Source: Roseomonas sp. KE2513 (GTDB lineage Bacteria > Pseudomonadota > Alphaproteobacteria > Acetobacterales > Acetobacteraceae). From it: a DNA stretch of 47,921 nucleotides. The notes beneath the pieces were generated by a model. The model was not told where the DNA came from. It worked only from the letters and a program-made list of their open reading frames with translations, and did no database searches. A program made the translations under genes and the position numbers. Positions 18,730 to 26,626 of this stretch are shown here, one piece after another (the stretch's first letter is position 1; each line of letters begins with the position of its first letter). The stretch covers positions 1 to 47,921 of the forward strand of contig NZ_RCVR01000037.1 of assembly GCF_016107305.1 (NCBI RefSeq). Reading direction: 5' to 3'.

Positions 18730-18832
18730 GGCGGCGCCCCTCTGTGCGACGGCGCGCCGCGCCCATCCCGCCGTCCCCCGATGATCCCCCTGCAAAGGGC
18801 TGGGAAGGTTTCGACCTGCTTGTGCCCGTGAC

Positions 18833-18859
18833 TCCGGAGAGGGCTCCGCCCTCTCCGGA
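18833..18859 (+). terminator. Strong hairpin after the molybdenum-hydroxylase operon
   Basis: A 12-bp perfect stem (TCCGGAGAGGGC with GCCCTCTCCGGA) around a TCC loop. There is no T-run. It is the first strong hairpin downstream of the operon and the first part of repeat copy 1, so it may terminate transcription or belong to the repeat's own function. Confidence 0.5.
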
Positions 18860-19061
18860 CCTCACCTGCCAAGGGCCTGAGGCCCTTGGATCCCCACATG
18901 TGGCTTCGCGGATGCGATGACTGGGTGCTGGCTCTTCCTGCACGCGCCGGCGTCTCGGGTCTCTGACCCGAGGCGCACCAGCCACCCAGTATCTCCAACT
19001 CGCGAATAGGATGATGGAGAGGGGCCTGGGGAGAGAAAGACTTCTTCCTTCCTCTCCCCAG
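18833..19061 (+). repeat. Structured intergenic repeat, copy 1
   Basis: This fills most of the 350-base gap between the convergent molybdenum-hydroxylase operon and HPP gene. In order: hairpin 18833-18859 (12-bp stem, loop TCC); hairpin 18869-18889 (CCAAGGGCCT/AGGCCCTTGG) followed by ATCCCCA; an outer stem ACTGGGTG (18920-18927) with CACCCAGT (18983-18990) continuing as CTGG/CCAG; an inner stem 18950-18960 with 18966-18976, one G-U pair; then GATGATGGAGAGGGG and a purine/pyrimidine hairpin 19026-19061. The same order is found at 40729-40988 with different bases in the stems. Strand is arbitrary. The element has no coding character. Confidence 0.75.
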
Positions 19062-19080
19062 AGTCACCGCAGGCGCCAGT

Positions 19081-20268
19081 TCAGGCTGCCCTGCGGATGT
19101 TCCCAGCCCCATTCGAGGCAAGACCGCCCTGGTAAAGGGCCGCGATCAGGTCCGACTGAGCGATGATGCCCGCCAACTTTCTGTTCCCGTCCACGACCGA
19201 AACATGCCGGAAGCCCGCATCCGCCATCAGCGGCACCAGTGCCGCGACATGCGTGCCCTCCGTCACCGTGCGGATGCTGCGCGGCATGATCTGCCCGACG
19301 ACTTCCGGCCGATCGGCGTGGAGTGTCGTCAGACGGCGGATGAGTTGGCGGAACCGCGCCTCGAACCCCTCGTAGTGGTCGAGTTCCGGGCTCTTCATGA
19401 AGTCCACATCCGAGACCATGCCGATGACACGCCGCGCCGGATCAAGCACGGGCATGGCGCGGATATCGTGGCGCCGCAGCAGCCGCCAGGCTTCGGCGAG
19501 AGGCGTGCCGAACTGCACGGTGACCACGTCGCGCGACATGATGTCCGCGCAGGTGATCTCTCCGAAGCGCCGCTGGTAGGCATGCATCTCCGCCCGCTGC
19601 AACAGGCTGTCCAGGTCGTCGCGGCTGACGTCGAGGACGCCGTCGTAGTTGCGCAGCACGGCGTCGAGGTCCTCGGCCTGCACACCCAGGCGGCGCGTCG
19701 GCTCGCGGTCGGCAGTGTGGTGAGGGTTGGCCCGGGCGGGCTGCTGTTGATGCGGGTAGGGGCGGCGCGTCGCGTTGTTGAAAGCGATCGCCATCAGCAT
19801 CAGAAGCAGCGAGTCGAGCACGACAGGGGAGAGGACGAAGCCGTAGCCGGCCGCGGTCACGGCCGGCCCGCCGAGCACGGAGGTGAGCGCGATCGCCCCG
19901 CCCGGCGGATGAAGGCACCGCAGCGCGAACATCGCGCCAATCGCGAGCGCAACGGCGAGCGGAGCGGCCAGCAGCGGGTCCGCGATCCATTGCGCGCAGG
20001 TCACCCCCACCAGGGCGGAGACGGTGTTGCCGCCGATGATCGACCAGGGCTGGGCAAGCGGGCTGGCCGGTACGGCGAAGAGCAGGACGGCCGAGGCGCC
20101 GAGCGGCGCGATGAGCATCGGCGGCGTCACCCCCGGCAGTTCCAGACGGCTGCCGATCAGCCCGGTGAGGAGGAGGCCGAGCAGCGCGCCGACGCAGCCG
20201 CGAAGCCGCTCCGTCCTGCTCGCGCCCATGGAGGCCGGAAGGAAGGCGCGCAGCCAATCGCGGATCAT
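19081..20268 (-). CDS. HPP-family membrane protein with tandem CBS domains
   Basis: 395 residues. Residues about 20-165 form an HPP membrane domain with several helices and the name-giving motif in LHPPGGAIALTSVLGG. After a polar linker (ATRRPYPHQQQ), residues about 235-390 carry two CBS domains (ITCADIMSRDVVTVQFGTPLAEA; GQIMPRSIRTVTEGTHVAALVPLMADAG, each in part), which usually bind adenine nucleotides. HPP proteins in cyanobacteria and chloroplasts have been linked to nitrite transport. Here the gene overlaps nsrR by four bases (20265-20268) and faces hmp, so a nitrite/NO-stress role under NsrR control is a reasonable inference. Confidence 0.85.
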   Translation of the reverse strand: MIRDWLRAFLPASMGASRTERLRGCVGALLGLLLTGLIGSRLELPGVTPPMLIAPLGASAVLLFAVPASPLAQPWSIIGGNTVSALVGVTCAQWIADPLLAAPLAVALAIGAMFALRCLHPPGGAIALTSVLGGPAVTAAGYGFVLSPVVLDSLLLMLMAIAFNNATRRPYPHQQQPARANPHHTADREPTRRLGVQAEDLDAVLRNYDGVLDVSRDDLDSLLQRAEMHAYQRRFGEITCADIMSRDVVTVQFGTPLAEAWRLLRRHDIRAMPVLDPARRVIGMVSDVDFMKSPELDHYEGFEARFRQLIRRLTTLHADRPEVVGQIMPRSIRTVTEGTHVAALVPLMADAGFRHVSVVDGNRKLAGIIAQSDLIAALYQGGLASNGAGNIRRAA

Positions 20269-20759
20269 TCGCCGTTTCCCGGGGCGCGAGGCGCTTCCAC
20301 TCCCGTCGTGCCCGGGCCGAGACCGAGCCTCGCCAGCACCGCCTCCCGTTCCGGCGCCGCCAGCAGGTCCGCCAGCGTGCGGCGGTCCAGCACGGCCATG
20401 AAGGCGGCCAGCGCCTCACCCAGCAGGGACTGGAGCCGGCAAGCATCGATCAGCGCACAGCCGCCGCTCTCGCCCGGCGGCTGAAAGCAGGCGACGAGGG
20501 CCATGTCCTCCTCGGTGAAGCGAACGACATCGCCGACGCGGATCTCCGCGGCCGGGCGCGCCAGGCGCAGGCCGCCGCCCCTGCCGCGCATCGTCTCGAC
20601 GAAGCCGCCGCGACCGAGCCGGTGCACCACCTTCACGAGGTGGTTCTCCGAGATCCGGTGCGCCTCCGCGATCTCCCGGATCGAGGCGCGGCGGTCTCCC
20701 TTCAGGCCGAGATAGATCAGCGTCCGCAGGGCGTAGTCCGTGTAGAGCGTCAGGCGCAT
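20265..20759 (-). CDS. nsrR: Rrf2-family nitric-oxide sensing repressor (NsrR-like)
   Basis: 164 residues. An N-terminal winged helix (MRLTLYTDYALRTLIYLGLK, then IREIAEAHRISENHLVKVVH) is followed by three cysteines, C91, C101 and C107, in VACFQPP...CALIDACRLQ, matching the cluster ligands of NsrR; the first spacing is longer than in E. coli (C91, C96, C102). NsrR holds an NO-sensitive Fe-S cluster and represses hmp and related genes. The gene is divergent from hmp, with two NsrR-type palindromes between them, and is the first gene of a unit with the HPP-CBS gene. The closest operator ends five bases from its start codon, so the mRNA leader is short or absent. Confidence 0.88.
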   Translation of the reverse strand: MRLTLYTDYALRTLIYLGLKGDRRASIREIAEAHRISENHLVKVVHRLGRGGFVETMRGRGGGLRLARPAAEIRVGDVVRFTEEDMALVACFQPPGESGGCALIDACRLQSLLGEALAAFMAVLDRRTLADLLAAPEREAVLARLGLGPGTTGVEAPRAPGNGE

Positions 20760-20763
20760 GCAG

Positions 20764-20786
20764 AAGATGTAGCAGCTTTACATCTT
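20764..20786. promoter_or_regulatory. NsrR-type operator 1 (nsrR-proximal)
   Basis: A 23-bp imperfect palindrome with arms AAGATGTA and TACATCTT, matching the known NsrR half-site AAGATGYA and its 23-bp spacing. It sits four bases upstream of the nsrR start codon, as expected for autorepression. Confidence 0.75.
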
Positions 20787-20802
20787 CCGGCCAGGCGGCA
20801 AT

Positions 20803-20825
20803 AAGATGCATCAGCAATGCACCTT
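20803..20825. promoter_or_regulatory. NsrR-type operator 2 (hmp-proximal)
   Basis: A second 23-bp element with arms AAGATGCAT and ATGCACCTT (one mismatch to symmetry), centred 39 bp from operator 1. It ends 11 bases before the hmp start codon, where bound NsrR would block initiation. Confidence 0.75.
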
Positions 20826-20836
20826 ATGGAGCAGTG

Positions 20837-22051
20837 ATGCCCCGCGATCTCAGCCCGCAGACGATCCTTCTCGTGAAGGCCACTGTCCCGGCCCTGGAGG
20901 CCCATGGCCTCGCCATCACCCGCCGCATGTACGAGCGGTTGTTCGAGAACAGGGCCATCCGGGACCTGTTCAACCAGTCCCATCACGGGGAGACGGGCTC
21001 CCAGCCGAAGGCGCTGGCCGGTGCCGTGCTCGCCTATGCCCGCAACATCGACAACCTCGCGGTCCTCGGCCCGGCGGTGGAGCGCATCGCCCAGAAGCAT
21101 GTCGGCCTGAACATCCTGGCCGAGCACTATCCCTTCGTGGCCGAGGCCCTGCTCGGCGCCATCAAGGATGTGCTGGGCTCGGCCGCGACGCCGGAGATCC
21201 TGCAGGCCTGGGGCGAGGCCTACTGGTTCCTCGCGGATGTGCTGATCGGACGGGAGGCGCAGATCTATGCGGAGCACGCCGCCTCGCCCGGAGGCTGGAG
21301 CGGCTGGCGCGACTTCGCCGTGGCGGCGAGGACGAAGGAGAGCGAGATCATCACCTCCTTCCACCTGGTGCCCACCGATGGCGGCAAGGTGCTGCGCCAC
21401 CGCCCCGGCGAGTACCTGACCTTCTGGCTGGAGATCCCGGGCCGGCCGCCGCTGAAGCGGAACTACAGCATCTCCTCCGCCCCGGGCGACGCCGGATACC
21501 GGATTACGGTGAAGCGTGAACCCATGGGCATCGCTTCCAACTGGCTGCATGACGCGGTGCAGCCCGGCGCGCGGCTGAAGGTGGCGGCACCGGCCGGGGA
21601 TTTCGTGCTGGCGGAGCCGGTGGAGCGCCCGGTCGTGCTGCTCAGCGGCGGCGTCGGCCAGACCCCGCTGATGAGCATGATGCAGGCGCTGGCGAAGGGG
21701 CCCTCCGCGGCCAGCGTGCGCTTCGTGCACGGCACGCTGTCCGGCGCCACCCATGCTTTGGCGGCAGAGGCGCGGGACCTCGCTGCCGCCTCCGCCGGGC
21801 GCATCGCCGTGACGACCTTCTACGAGCGCCCCCGCGCCGAGGACCGCCAGGGCGAGCACTACGATCTCGCCGGCCGGATCACTCCCGACTGGCTGCGCGC
21901 CAACACGCCTGTCGCGGAGGCGGACTACTACCTCTGCGGTCCGCGTCCCTTCCTCCGGGACTTCGCGGGCGGGTTGGCAGGGATGGGCGTGCCGGCGGCC
22001 CGGATCCACTACGAGTTCTTCGGGCCCGCGGACGAGCTGCTGGCAGCCTGA
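20837..22051 (+). CDS. hmp: Flavohaemoglobin, nitric oxide dioxygenase
   Basis: 404 residues from ATG 20837; a GTG at 20834 is in frame, and GGAG at 20828-20831 suits the ATG. Globin domain (1-140): distal Tyr32 and Gln56, proximal His88 in IAQKHVG. Reductase part: FAD motif RNYSIS and NAD(P)H motif GGVGQTP, with a final YEFFGP typical of Hmp. It oxidises NO to nitrate using O2 and NAD(P)H. Two NsrR-type operators overlap its promoter region, so NO-induced derepression is expected. Confidence 0.95.
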   Translation: MPRDLSPQTILLVKATVPALEAHGLAITRRMYERLFENRAIRDLFNQSHHGETGSQPKALAGAVLAYARNIDNLAVLGPAVERIAQKHVGLNILAEHYPFVAEALLGAIKDVLGSAATPEILQAWGEAYWFLADVLIGREAQIYAEHAASPGGWSGWRDFAVAARTKESEIITSFHLVPTDGGKVLRHRPGEYLTFWLEIPGRPPLKRNYSISSAPGDAGYRITVKREPMGIASNWLHDAVQPGARLKVAAPAGDFVLAEPVERPVVLLSGGVGQTPLMSMMQALAKGPSAASVRFVHGTLSGATHALAAEARDLAAASAGRIAVTTFYERPRAEDRQGEHYDLAGRITPDWLRANTPVAEADYYLCGPRPFLRDFAGGLAGMGVPAARIHYEFFGPADELLAA

Positions 22052-22088
22052 GCCGAGGCGGCACCGCGGGTGGTGGAACGCTGCCCGA

Positions 22089-23165
22089 CTAGGCGCCCGC
22101 CCCGCCCGGCAGCAGCGCCGCCCCGTGGCGGCCGAAGCCGAGCCCCACGTCATCGCCCTGCGCTGGCATCCCTCCGGTGGAGGGCGATACGACGAAGACC
22201 TCCCCGACCGGGGTTCCGACCGTGATCTCCCGGACACCGCCGAGATAGGCTGCCTTCAGGACCTTGCCCCGCAGCATCGCCGCCGGGTCGGACGCGCCGA
22301 GCAGGGCGATGGCCTCAGGCCGCAGCGCGAGTTCGGCCGCACCATCCGGCAGGCCCCGGTGCGGAAGAACCAGGCGTGCATCGCCGGCCGTAACCTCGGC
22401 CATTCCCCCGTCCAGCCGGCGCAGGGTGACGGGGATCCGGTTCGCCTCGCCGACGAAGCCAGCCACGAAGGCGCTGACGGGGCTTTCGTACAGATCCTGC
22501 GGCGTTCCCTCCTGCGCGATCACCGCCTGGTTCATCACGATGATCTTGTCGGAAATCGCGAGGGCCTCCGCCTGGTCATGCGTGACATAGACCACGGTGA
22601 CGCCGAGCCGCTGCTGCAACTCCCGGATTTCCTCCCGCATCTTGCGACGCAGGCGCGCATCGAGGTTCGAGAGCGGCTCGTCGAACAGCAGGACGGAAGG
22701 TTCGAGCACGAGCGCGCGCGCGACCGCCACCCGCTGCTGCTGCCCGCCCGAGAGCTCGGAGGGAAGCCGGGCCTCAAAGCCGGCGAGGCCGACGCTCTCG
22801 AGCGCGGCGCGCCCCGCCTCCGCCGCTTCCCGCTTCGGGCGGCGCGAGACGGTGAGGCCGTAGCAGACATTCTCCAGCACCGTCATGTGCGGGAACAGGG
22901 CGTAGGACTGGAACACCATGGAGACGTCGCGCTCGGCCGGCGGCAGGGCGGAGACGTCGCGGCCGCCGATCAGCACGCGCCCCTCGCTCGGGTATTCCAG
23001 CCCCGCGATCATGCGCAGTGTCGTCGTCTTGCCGCAGCCGGAAGGGCCGAGCAGCGTGCAGAGCGTGCCGGCCGGCACGGTGAAGGAAACGTCCCGCACC
23101 GCGGTGCTGCCAGCGCCGAAGCGCTTCCAGACATGGTCGAAGCGCACTTCCGCCGCGCGGCTCAT
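22089..23165 (-). CDS. ABC transporter ATP-binding protein (FbpC/PotA type)
   Basis: 358 residues from ATG 23165, overlapping the permease stop by four bases. The NBD is complete: Walker A GPSGCGKTT (40-48), signature LSGGQQQ (138-144), Walker B LLFDEP (159-164), switch His196. The C-terminal TOBE-like region (LRPEAIALLGASD) is typical of FbpC, PotA and AfuC. With the fused permease and the binding protein it forms a complete importer. Substrates in this class include Fe3+, polyamines, thiamine and phosphonates. Confidence 0.92.
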   Translation of the reverse strand: MSRAAEVRFDHVWKRFGAGSTAVRDVSFTVPAGTLCTLLGPSGCGKTTTLRMIAGLEYPSEGRVLIGGRDVSALPPAERDVSMVFQSYALFPHMTVLENVCYGLTVSRRPKREAAEAGRAALESVGLAGFEARLPSELSGGQQQRVAVARALVLEPSVLLFDEPLSNLDARLRRKMREEIRELQQRLGVTVVYVTHDQAEALAISDKIIVMNQAVIAQEGTPQDLYESPVSAFVAGFVGEANRIPVTLRRLDGGMAEVTAGDARLVLPHRGLPDGAAELALRPEAIALLGASDPAAMLRGKVLKAAYLGGVREITVGTPVGEVFVVSPSTGGMPAQGDDVGLGFGRHGAALLPGGAGA

Positions 23166-25360
23166 GCCACGGCTCCCCCTTGCTGGATGGCCGGCGCCAC
23201 GGCCAGGCGCCGCCCGATCCGCCGGCGCCCGACGAGAAGCTGCGCCAGCCCGAGCATGACGAGCATCAGCGCGATCAGCACCACCGCCACCGCGATGGCC
23301 AGCCCGTAGTCGCCGTTGATGACGCGGTTGACAATGAACACCGTGGCCAGCTCCGTATCGGCCGTCACCAGGAAGATCACGGCCGAGATCGTGGTCATGG
23401 CCCGCACGAAGGCGTAGACCAGCCCCGCCATGATGGCCGGCCGCAGCAGCGGCAGCACCACGCGGCGGAAGGCGTCCCCGCCGCCGCCGCCCAGCGTGTG
23501 CGAGGCCTCGTCGAGCGAGGGGTCGATCTGCGCCATGGCCGCCATTCCCGAGCGCAGCCCGACCGGCAGGTTCCGGAACACGAAGCAGGCGACGATGATC
23601 GCGCCCGTCCCCGCCAGCTCCAGCGGCGGCAGGTTGAAGGCGCGGAGATAGGCCACCCCGATCACCGTGCCCGGCACGGCGAAGGAGAGCATGGTGGCGA
23701 ATTCCAGCACGCCCTTCCCGGCGAAGCGCGTGCGGGAGAAGAGCCAGGCGGCAGCGATGCCAAGCGCCGCCGTAATCGGCGCGGAAATGGCGGCGAGCGT
23801 TACCGTCGTGATCACGCTGTTCCAGGCGAGGCCCGTGAGCTGGCCGCCGCTGATCTCGAAGGCCTTGATCATGTGGCGAAGCGTGGGCGTGTAGTCCCGC
23901 CCCCAGACCTCCACGAAGCCGCCCGAGATCGCCAGCACGTAGAGGGCGATGGTCAGGCAAGCCCAGGGCAGCGCGACCATCAGGCAGAGGCGGCGCACGC
24001 CGGCCGGCAGGGGCGGCGCCAGCCCCGCATCGCCCTTGCCGCCGATCGAGACATAGGACTTGCGCGCGGTCAGCCGGTTCTGGAGGAAGAAGGCGCCGAG
24101 CGCCATGGCGAGCAGCACGAGGGAGAGCGTCGCCGCCCGCCCCGCATCCGCCTGCGCGCCCACCACGGCGAAGAAGATCTCCGTTGCCAGCACGCCGAAT
24201 TGGCCGCCCAGCACCACCGGGTTGCCGAAATCCGCCATGCTCTCGACGAAGCCGAGCAGGAAAGCATTCGCCAGACCGGGCAGAAGCAGCGGCAGGGTGA
24301 CAGTCTGGAAGGTGTCCCGCGGCGTCGCGCGCAGGGTGGAGGAGGCCTCCTCCAGCGTCGGGGACAACCCCTCCACCACCCCGATCAGCACGAGGAAGGC
24401 GATAGGCGTGAAGGCGAAGAGCTGCGCGAGCAGCACGCCCGGCAGGCCATAGATCCAGCGCCCGAGCTCGATGCCGAACAGGGAGGAGGCCGCGAGGGAG
24501 ACGATACCGGAACGCCCAAAGATGAGGATCAGCCCGAGGCCGAGGATGAAGGGCGGCGTCACGATCGGCAGCACGGTCAGCCAGCGCAGCGGCCGCCCGA
24601 GGCGCAGCCGGCCGCGCACCACCAGCAGCGCGAAGGCGAGGCCGAGCGCGGTGGTGCCGGCGCCCACCAGCACACCGAGGAAGGCGGTGTTCCACACCAC
24701 GCCGCAGCGCGGCGCCCCGGCGAGGCAGGCGAGGCTCCAGAGACGGTCGTCGGCCAGCCGCCCGAACAGAGCGCCGGCCGCAACCGCGCCGCCTGCGTCG
24801 CGGAAGGCATCACCCAGCAACAGGATCAGCGGCAAGGCCGTGAAGACCGCGATGGCCAGGGCGATGCAGACGGCCACTGTCGCGGTGAAGGCATCGCCGC
24901 GGAAGGCGCCGCGCCCGGCCAGCCCGGCGGCGAGCAGCGCGGCGAGGGCGGCCGGCACCAGCGCCCCGCCCCAGCCGACGCCGAACTGGCGGTCCTCCAT
25001 CGGGCCGAACAGCCCTTCGAGCCAGGGCGCGGACCAACCCTGCACGCCGATGGCGTAGCCCTGCACGACGAGCAGCCCGAGGCCGAGCCCGCCCGCGAGG
25101 AGAAAAAGCCAGGCCCGCCCCGCGCGTGGCATCGGCAGCAGCGCCGCCAGCAGCCCGAGCCCGGGCGCCAGCAGGGCTGGCCAGAGCCACCAGCGCCCCT
25201 GGGTGAACACCTGCCCGGCGGCCGGCGCGTAGTCGGGATCGGAAAGCCAGGCGAGGCCCGCCACCGGCATTTGCGCGATGCCGTCCTGCGTCAGGTACCA
25301 GGGCAGCAACAGCGCCGCCGCGAGGGCGAGAAGGCTGCTCCAGAGGCCCGCGGCGCGCAT
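23162..25360 (-). CDS. ABC transporter permease, fused two-domain (FbpB type)
   Basis: 732 residues with about twelve or more hydrophobic segments and two permease halves. Each half has an EAA-type coupling loop: EASSTLRATPRDTFQTVTLPL near residues 340-360 (shown in part) and DEASHTLGGGGGDAFRRV in the C-terminal half. This fused layout is characteristic of FbpB/AfuB-like importers. It lies between the binding protein (25371-26399, 10-base gap) and the ATPase gene (4-base overlap), in one transcription unit. Confidence 0.9.
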   Translation of the reverse strand: MRAAGLWSSLLALAAALLLPWYLTQDGIAQMPVAGLAWLSDPDYAPAAGQVFTQGRWWLWPALLAPGLGLLAALLPMPRAGRAWLFLLAGGLGLGLLVVQGYAIGVQGWSAPWLEGLFGPMEDRQFGVGWGGALVPAALAALLAAGLAGRGAFRGDAFTATVAVCIALAIAVFTALPLILLLGDAFRDAGGAVAAGALFGRLADDRLWSLACLAGAPRCGVVWNTAFLGVLVGAGTTALGLAFALLVVRGRLRLGRPLRWLTVLPIVTPPFILGLGLILIFGRSGIVSLAASSLFGIELGRWIYGLPGVLLAQLFAFTPIAFLVLIGVVEGLSPTLEEASSTLRATPRDTFQTVTLPLLLPGLANAFLLGFVESMADFGNPVVLGGQFGVLATEIFFAVVGAQADAGRAATLSLVLLAMALGAFFLQNRLTARKSYVSIGGKGDAGLAPPLPAGVRRLCLMVALPWACLTIALYVLAISGGFVEVWGRDYTPTLRHMIKAFEISGGQLTGLAWNSVITTVTLAAISAPITAALGIAAAWLFSRTRFAGKGVLEFATMLSFAVPGTVIGVAYLRAFNLPPLELAGTGAIIVACFVFRNLPVGLRSGMAAMAQIDPSLDEASHTLGGGGGDAFRRVVLPLLRPAIMAGLVYAFVRAMTTISAVIFLVTADTELATVFIVNRVINGDYGLAIAVAVVLIALMLVMLGLAQLLVGRRRIGRRLAVAPAIQQGGAVA

Positions 25361-25370
25361 CAGGGTGTCC

Positions 25371-26399
25371 TCAGCGCGGCAGCGTGTTCACCTCGCGGTC
25401 CCAGCGCTCGATGAGGCGGCGCCGCTCCGACGAGGCGCCATACTTCGCGAAATCGTAGTCGATGAGCCGGATCTGCGACATCTGCGGCGCCTCCGGCGGG
25501 ATCGGCGTCGCGCGGTTGGAGGGGGTCTGGAACTGCTTCGTCTCGGCGCCGAGCTGCTGTGCCGCCGGGGTCAGCGCCCAATCGTAGAAGCGCTGCGCGT
25601 TCCGCAGGTTCCGCGCGCCGCGGATGATCGACATCGAACCGACCTCGTATCCCGATCCCTCACAGGGCACGGCGCTGCCGACGGGGAAGCCGCCCAGGCG
25701 CTCCGTCACCGCGTCGTGCACGAAGGAGATGGAGACGCCAGTCTCGCCGCGCGCGACGGACTTGATCGGGCCCGTCCCCTGGCGCGGATAGGCGTTGATG
25801 TTGCGGTGCAGGGCCTTGAGGTAGTCGAAGGCCGGCTCCTCGCCCATCAGCTGCACGATGGTCGCGATCATCACATAGGCCGTGCCGGAAGATTGCGGGT
25901 TGGCCATCTGGATCTCGTTGCGGAATCGCGGCTCCAGCAGGTCCTTCCAGCAGGCGGGGGCGGCGATGTTGCGGCGGGCCAGTAGCTCCGTGTTAAAGCC
26001 AAAGCCGAGCGCGCCGGCATAGATGCCGACGGTGCGGTAGTGGCTGTCCCGCGCCTGCCGCTGTGCCCAGTCATGGAGCTGGTCGAGCACGGCCGGGCGG
26101 TACTCGGCCGAGAGGTTCTCGTCGGCGGCCTGCAGGTGCGGGTCGCCCGTACCGCCGAACCAGAGATCGCCGCGCGGGTTCTGTGCCTCGGCCCGGATCT
26201 GGGCCAGCACCTCGCCCGAGCCCTTCTGGGAGACCGAGACGCGCACGCCCGTCTCGCGCTGGAAGGCATTCGCCGCGGCCTGGCACCACTCGACCTGCAC
26301 GGAGCAGTAGAGGTTCAGCGAGCCCTGCGCGCGGGCGGCACCCGGAACGGTGAGAAGGGCGGCTGCCGCGACGGCGGCCTGGATGACGCGGAGCAGCAT
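25371..26399 (-). CDS. Periplasmic substrate-binding protein (FbpA/AfuA type)
   Basis: 342 residues from ATG 26399, which has GGAGG 10-14 bases upstream; an upstream ATG at 26441 is less likely. It has a signal peptide (VAAAALLTVPGAARA), then SLNLYCSVQVEWCQAAANAF and GDLWFGGTGDPH, which fit the Fe3+/AfuA or 2-aminoethylphosphonate-type binding proteins. The tandem tyrosines that bind Fe3+ in FbpA are not obvious, so iron is not certain. It is the first gene of the importer operon. Confidence 0.85.
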   Translation of the reverse strand: MLLRVIQAAVAAAALLTVPGAARAQGSLNLYCSVQVEWCQAAANAFQRETGVRVSVSQKGSGEVLAQIRAEAQNPRGDLWFGGTGDPHLQAADENLSAEYRPAVLDQLHDWAQRQARDSHYRTVGIYAGALGFGFNTELLARRNIAAPACWKDLLEPRFRNEIQMANPQSSGTAYVMIATIVQLMGEEPAFDYLKALHRNINAYPRQGTGPIKSVARGETGVSISFVHDAVTERLGGFPVGSAVPCEGSGYEVGSMSIIRGARNLRNAQRFYDWALTPAAQQLGAETKQFQTPSNRATPIPPEAPQMSQIRLIDYDFAKYGASSERRRLIERWDREVNTLPR

Positions 26400-26626
26400 G
26401 AGACCTGTTTCCTCCAGCCCGGGTTGGTCCCCGCGCGTCATCGGAATGCAACAAAAACGTCACATGATCAATCGGCGCGGCTGATCCCGCCTTGTCCGGC
26501 CGCGCCGCCGCTTCCGTCGCGAGGGCGAACCCGGAACGCCCGCCACGAGCAGGGTGGCGCGGGAGAGGAGGGTGCACGCGGAGCCAGCGGCCGCCAGCCT
26601 CGATGACCATTCCATCGGGTGGCGCC

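Noticed and set aside
18726-18920. Short plus-strand ORF after the molybdenum-hydroxylase operon
   Set aside because: It is Arg/Pro-rich and runs into the structured repeat; no ribosome site or family.
23180-25414. Long plus-strand open frame opposite the FbpB-like permease
   Set aside because: The same GC effect; the minus strand has a complete two-domain permease with flanking partners.
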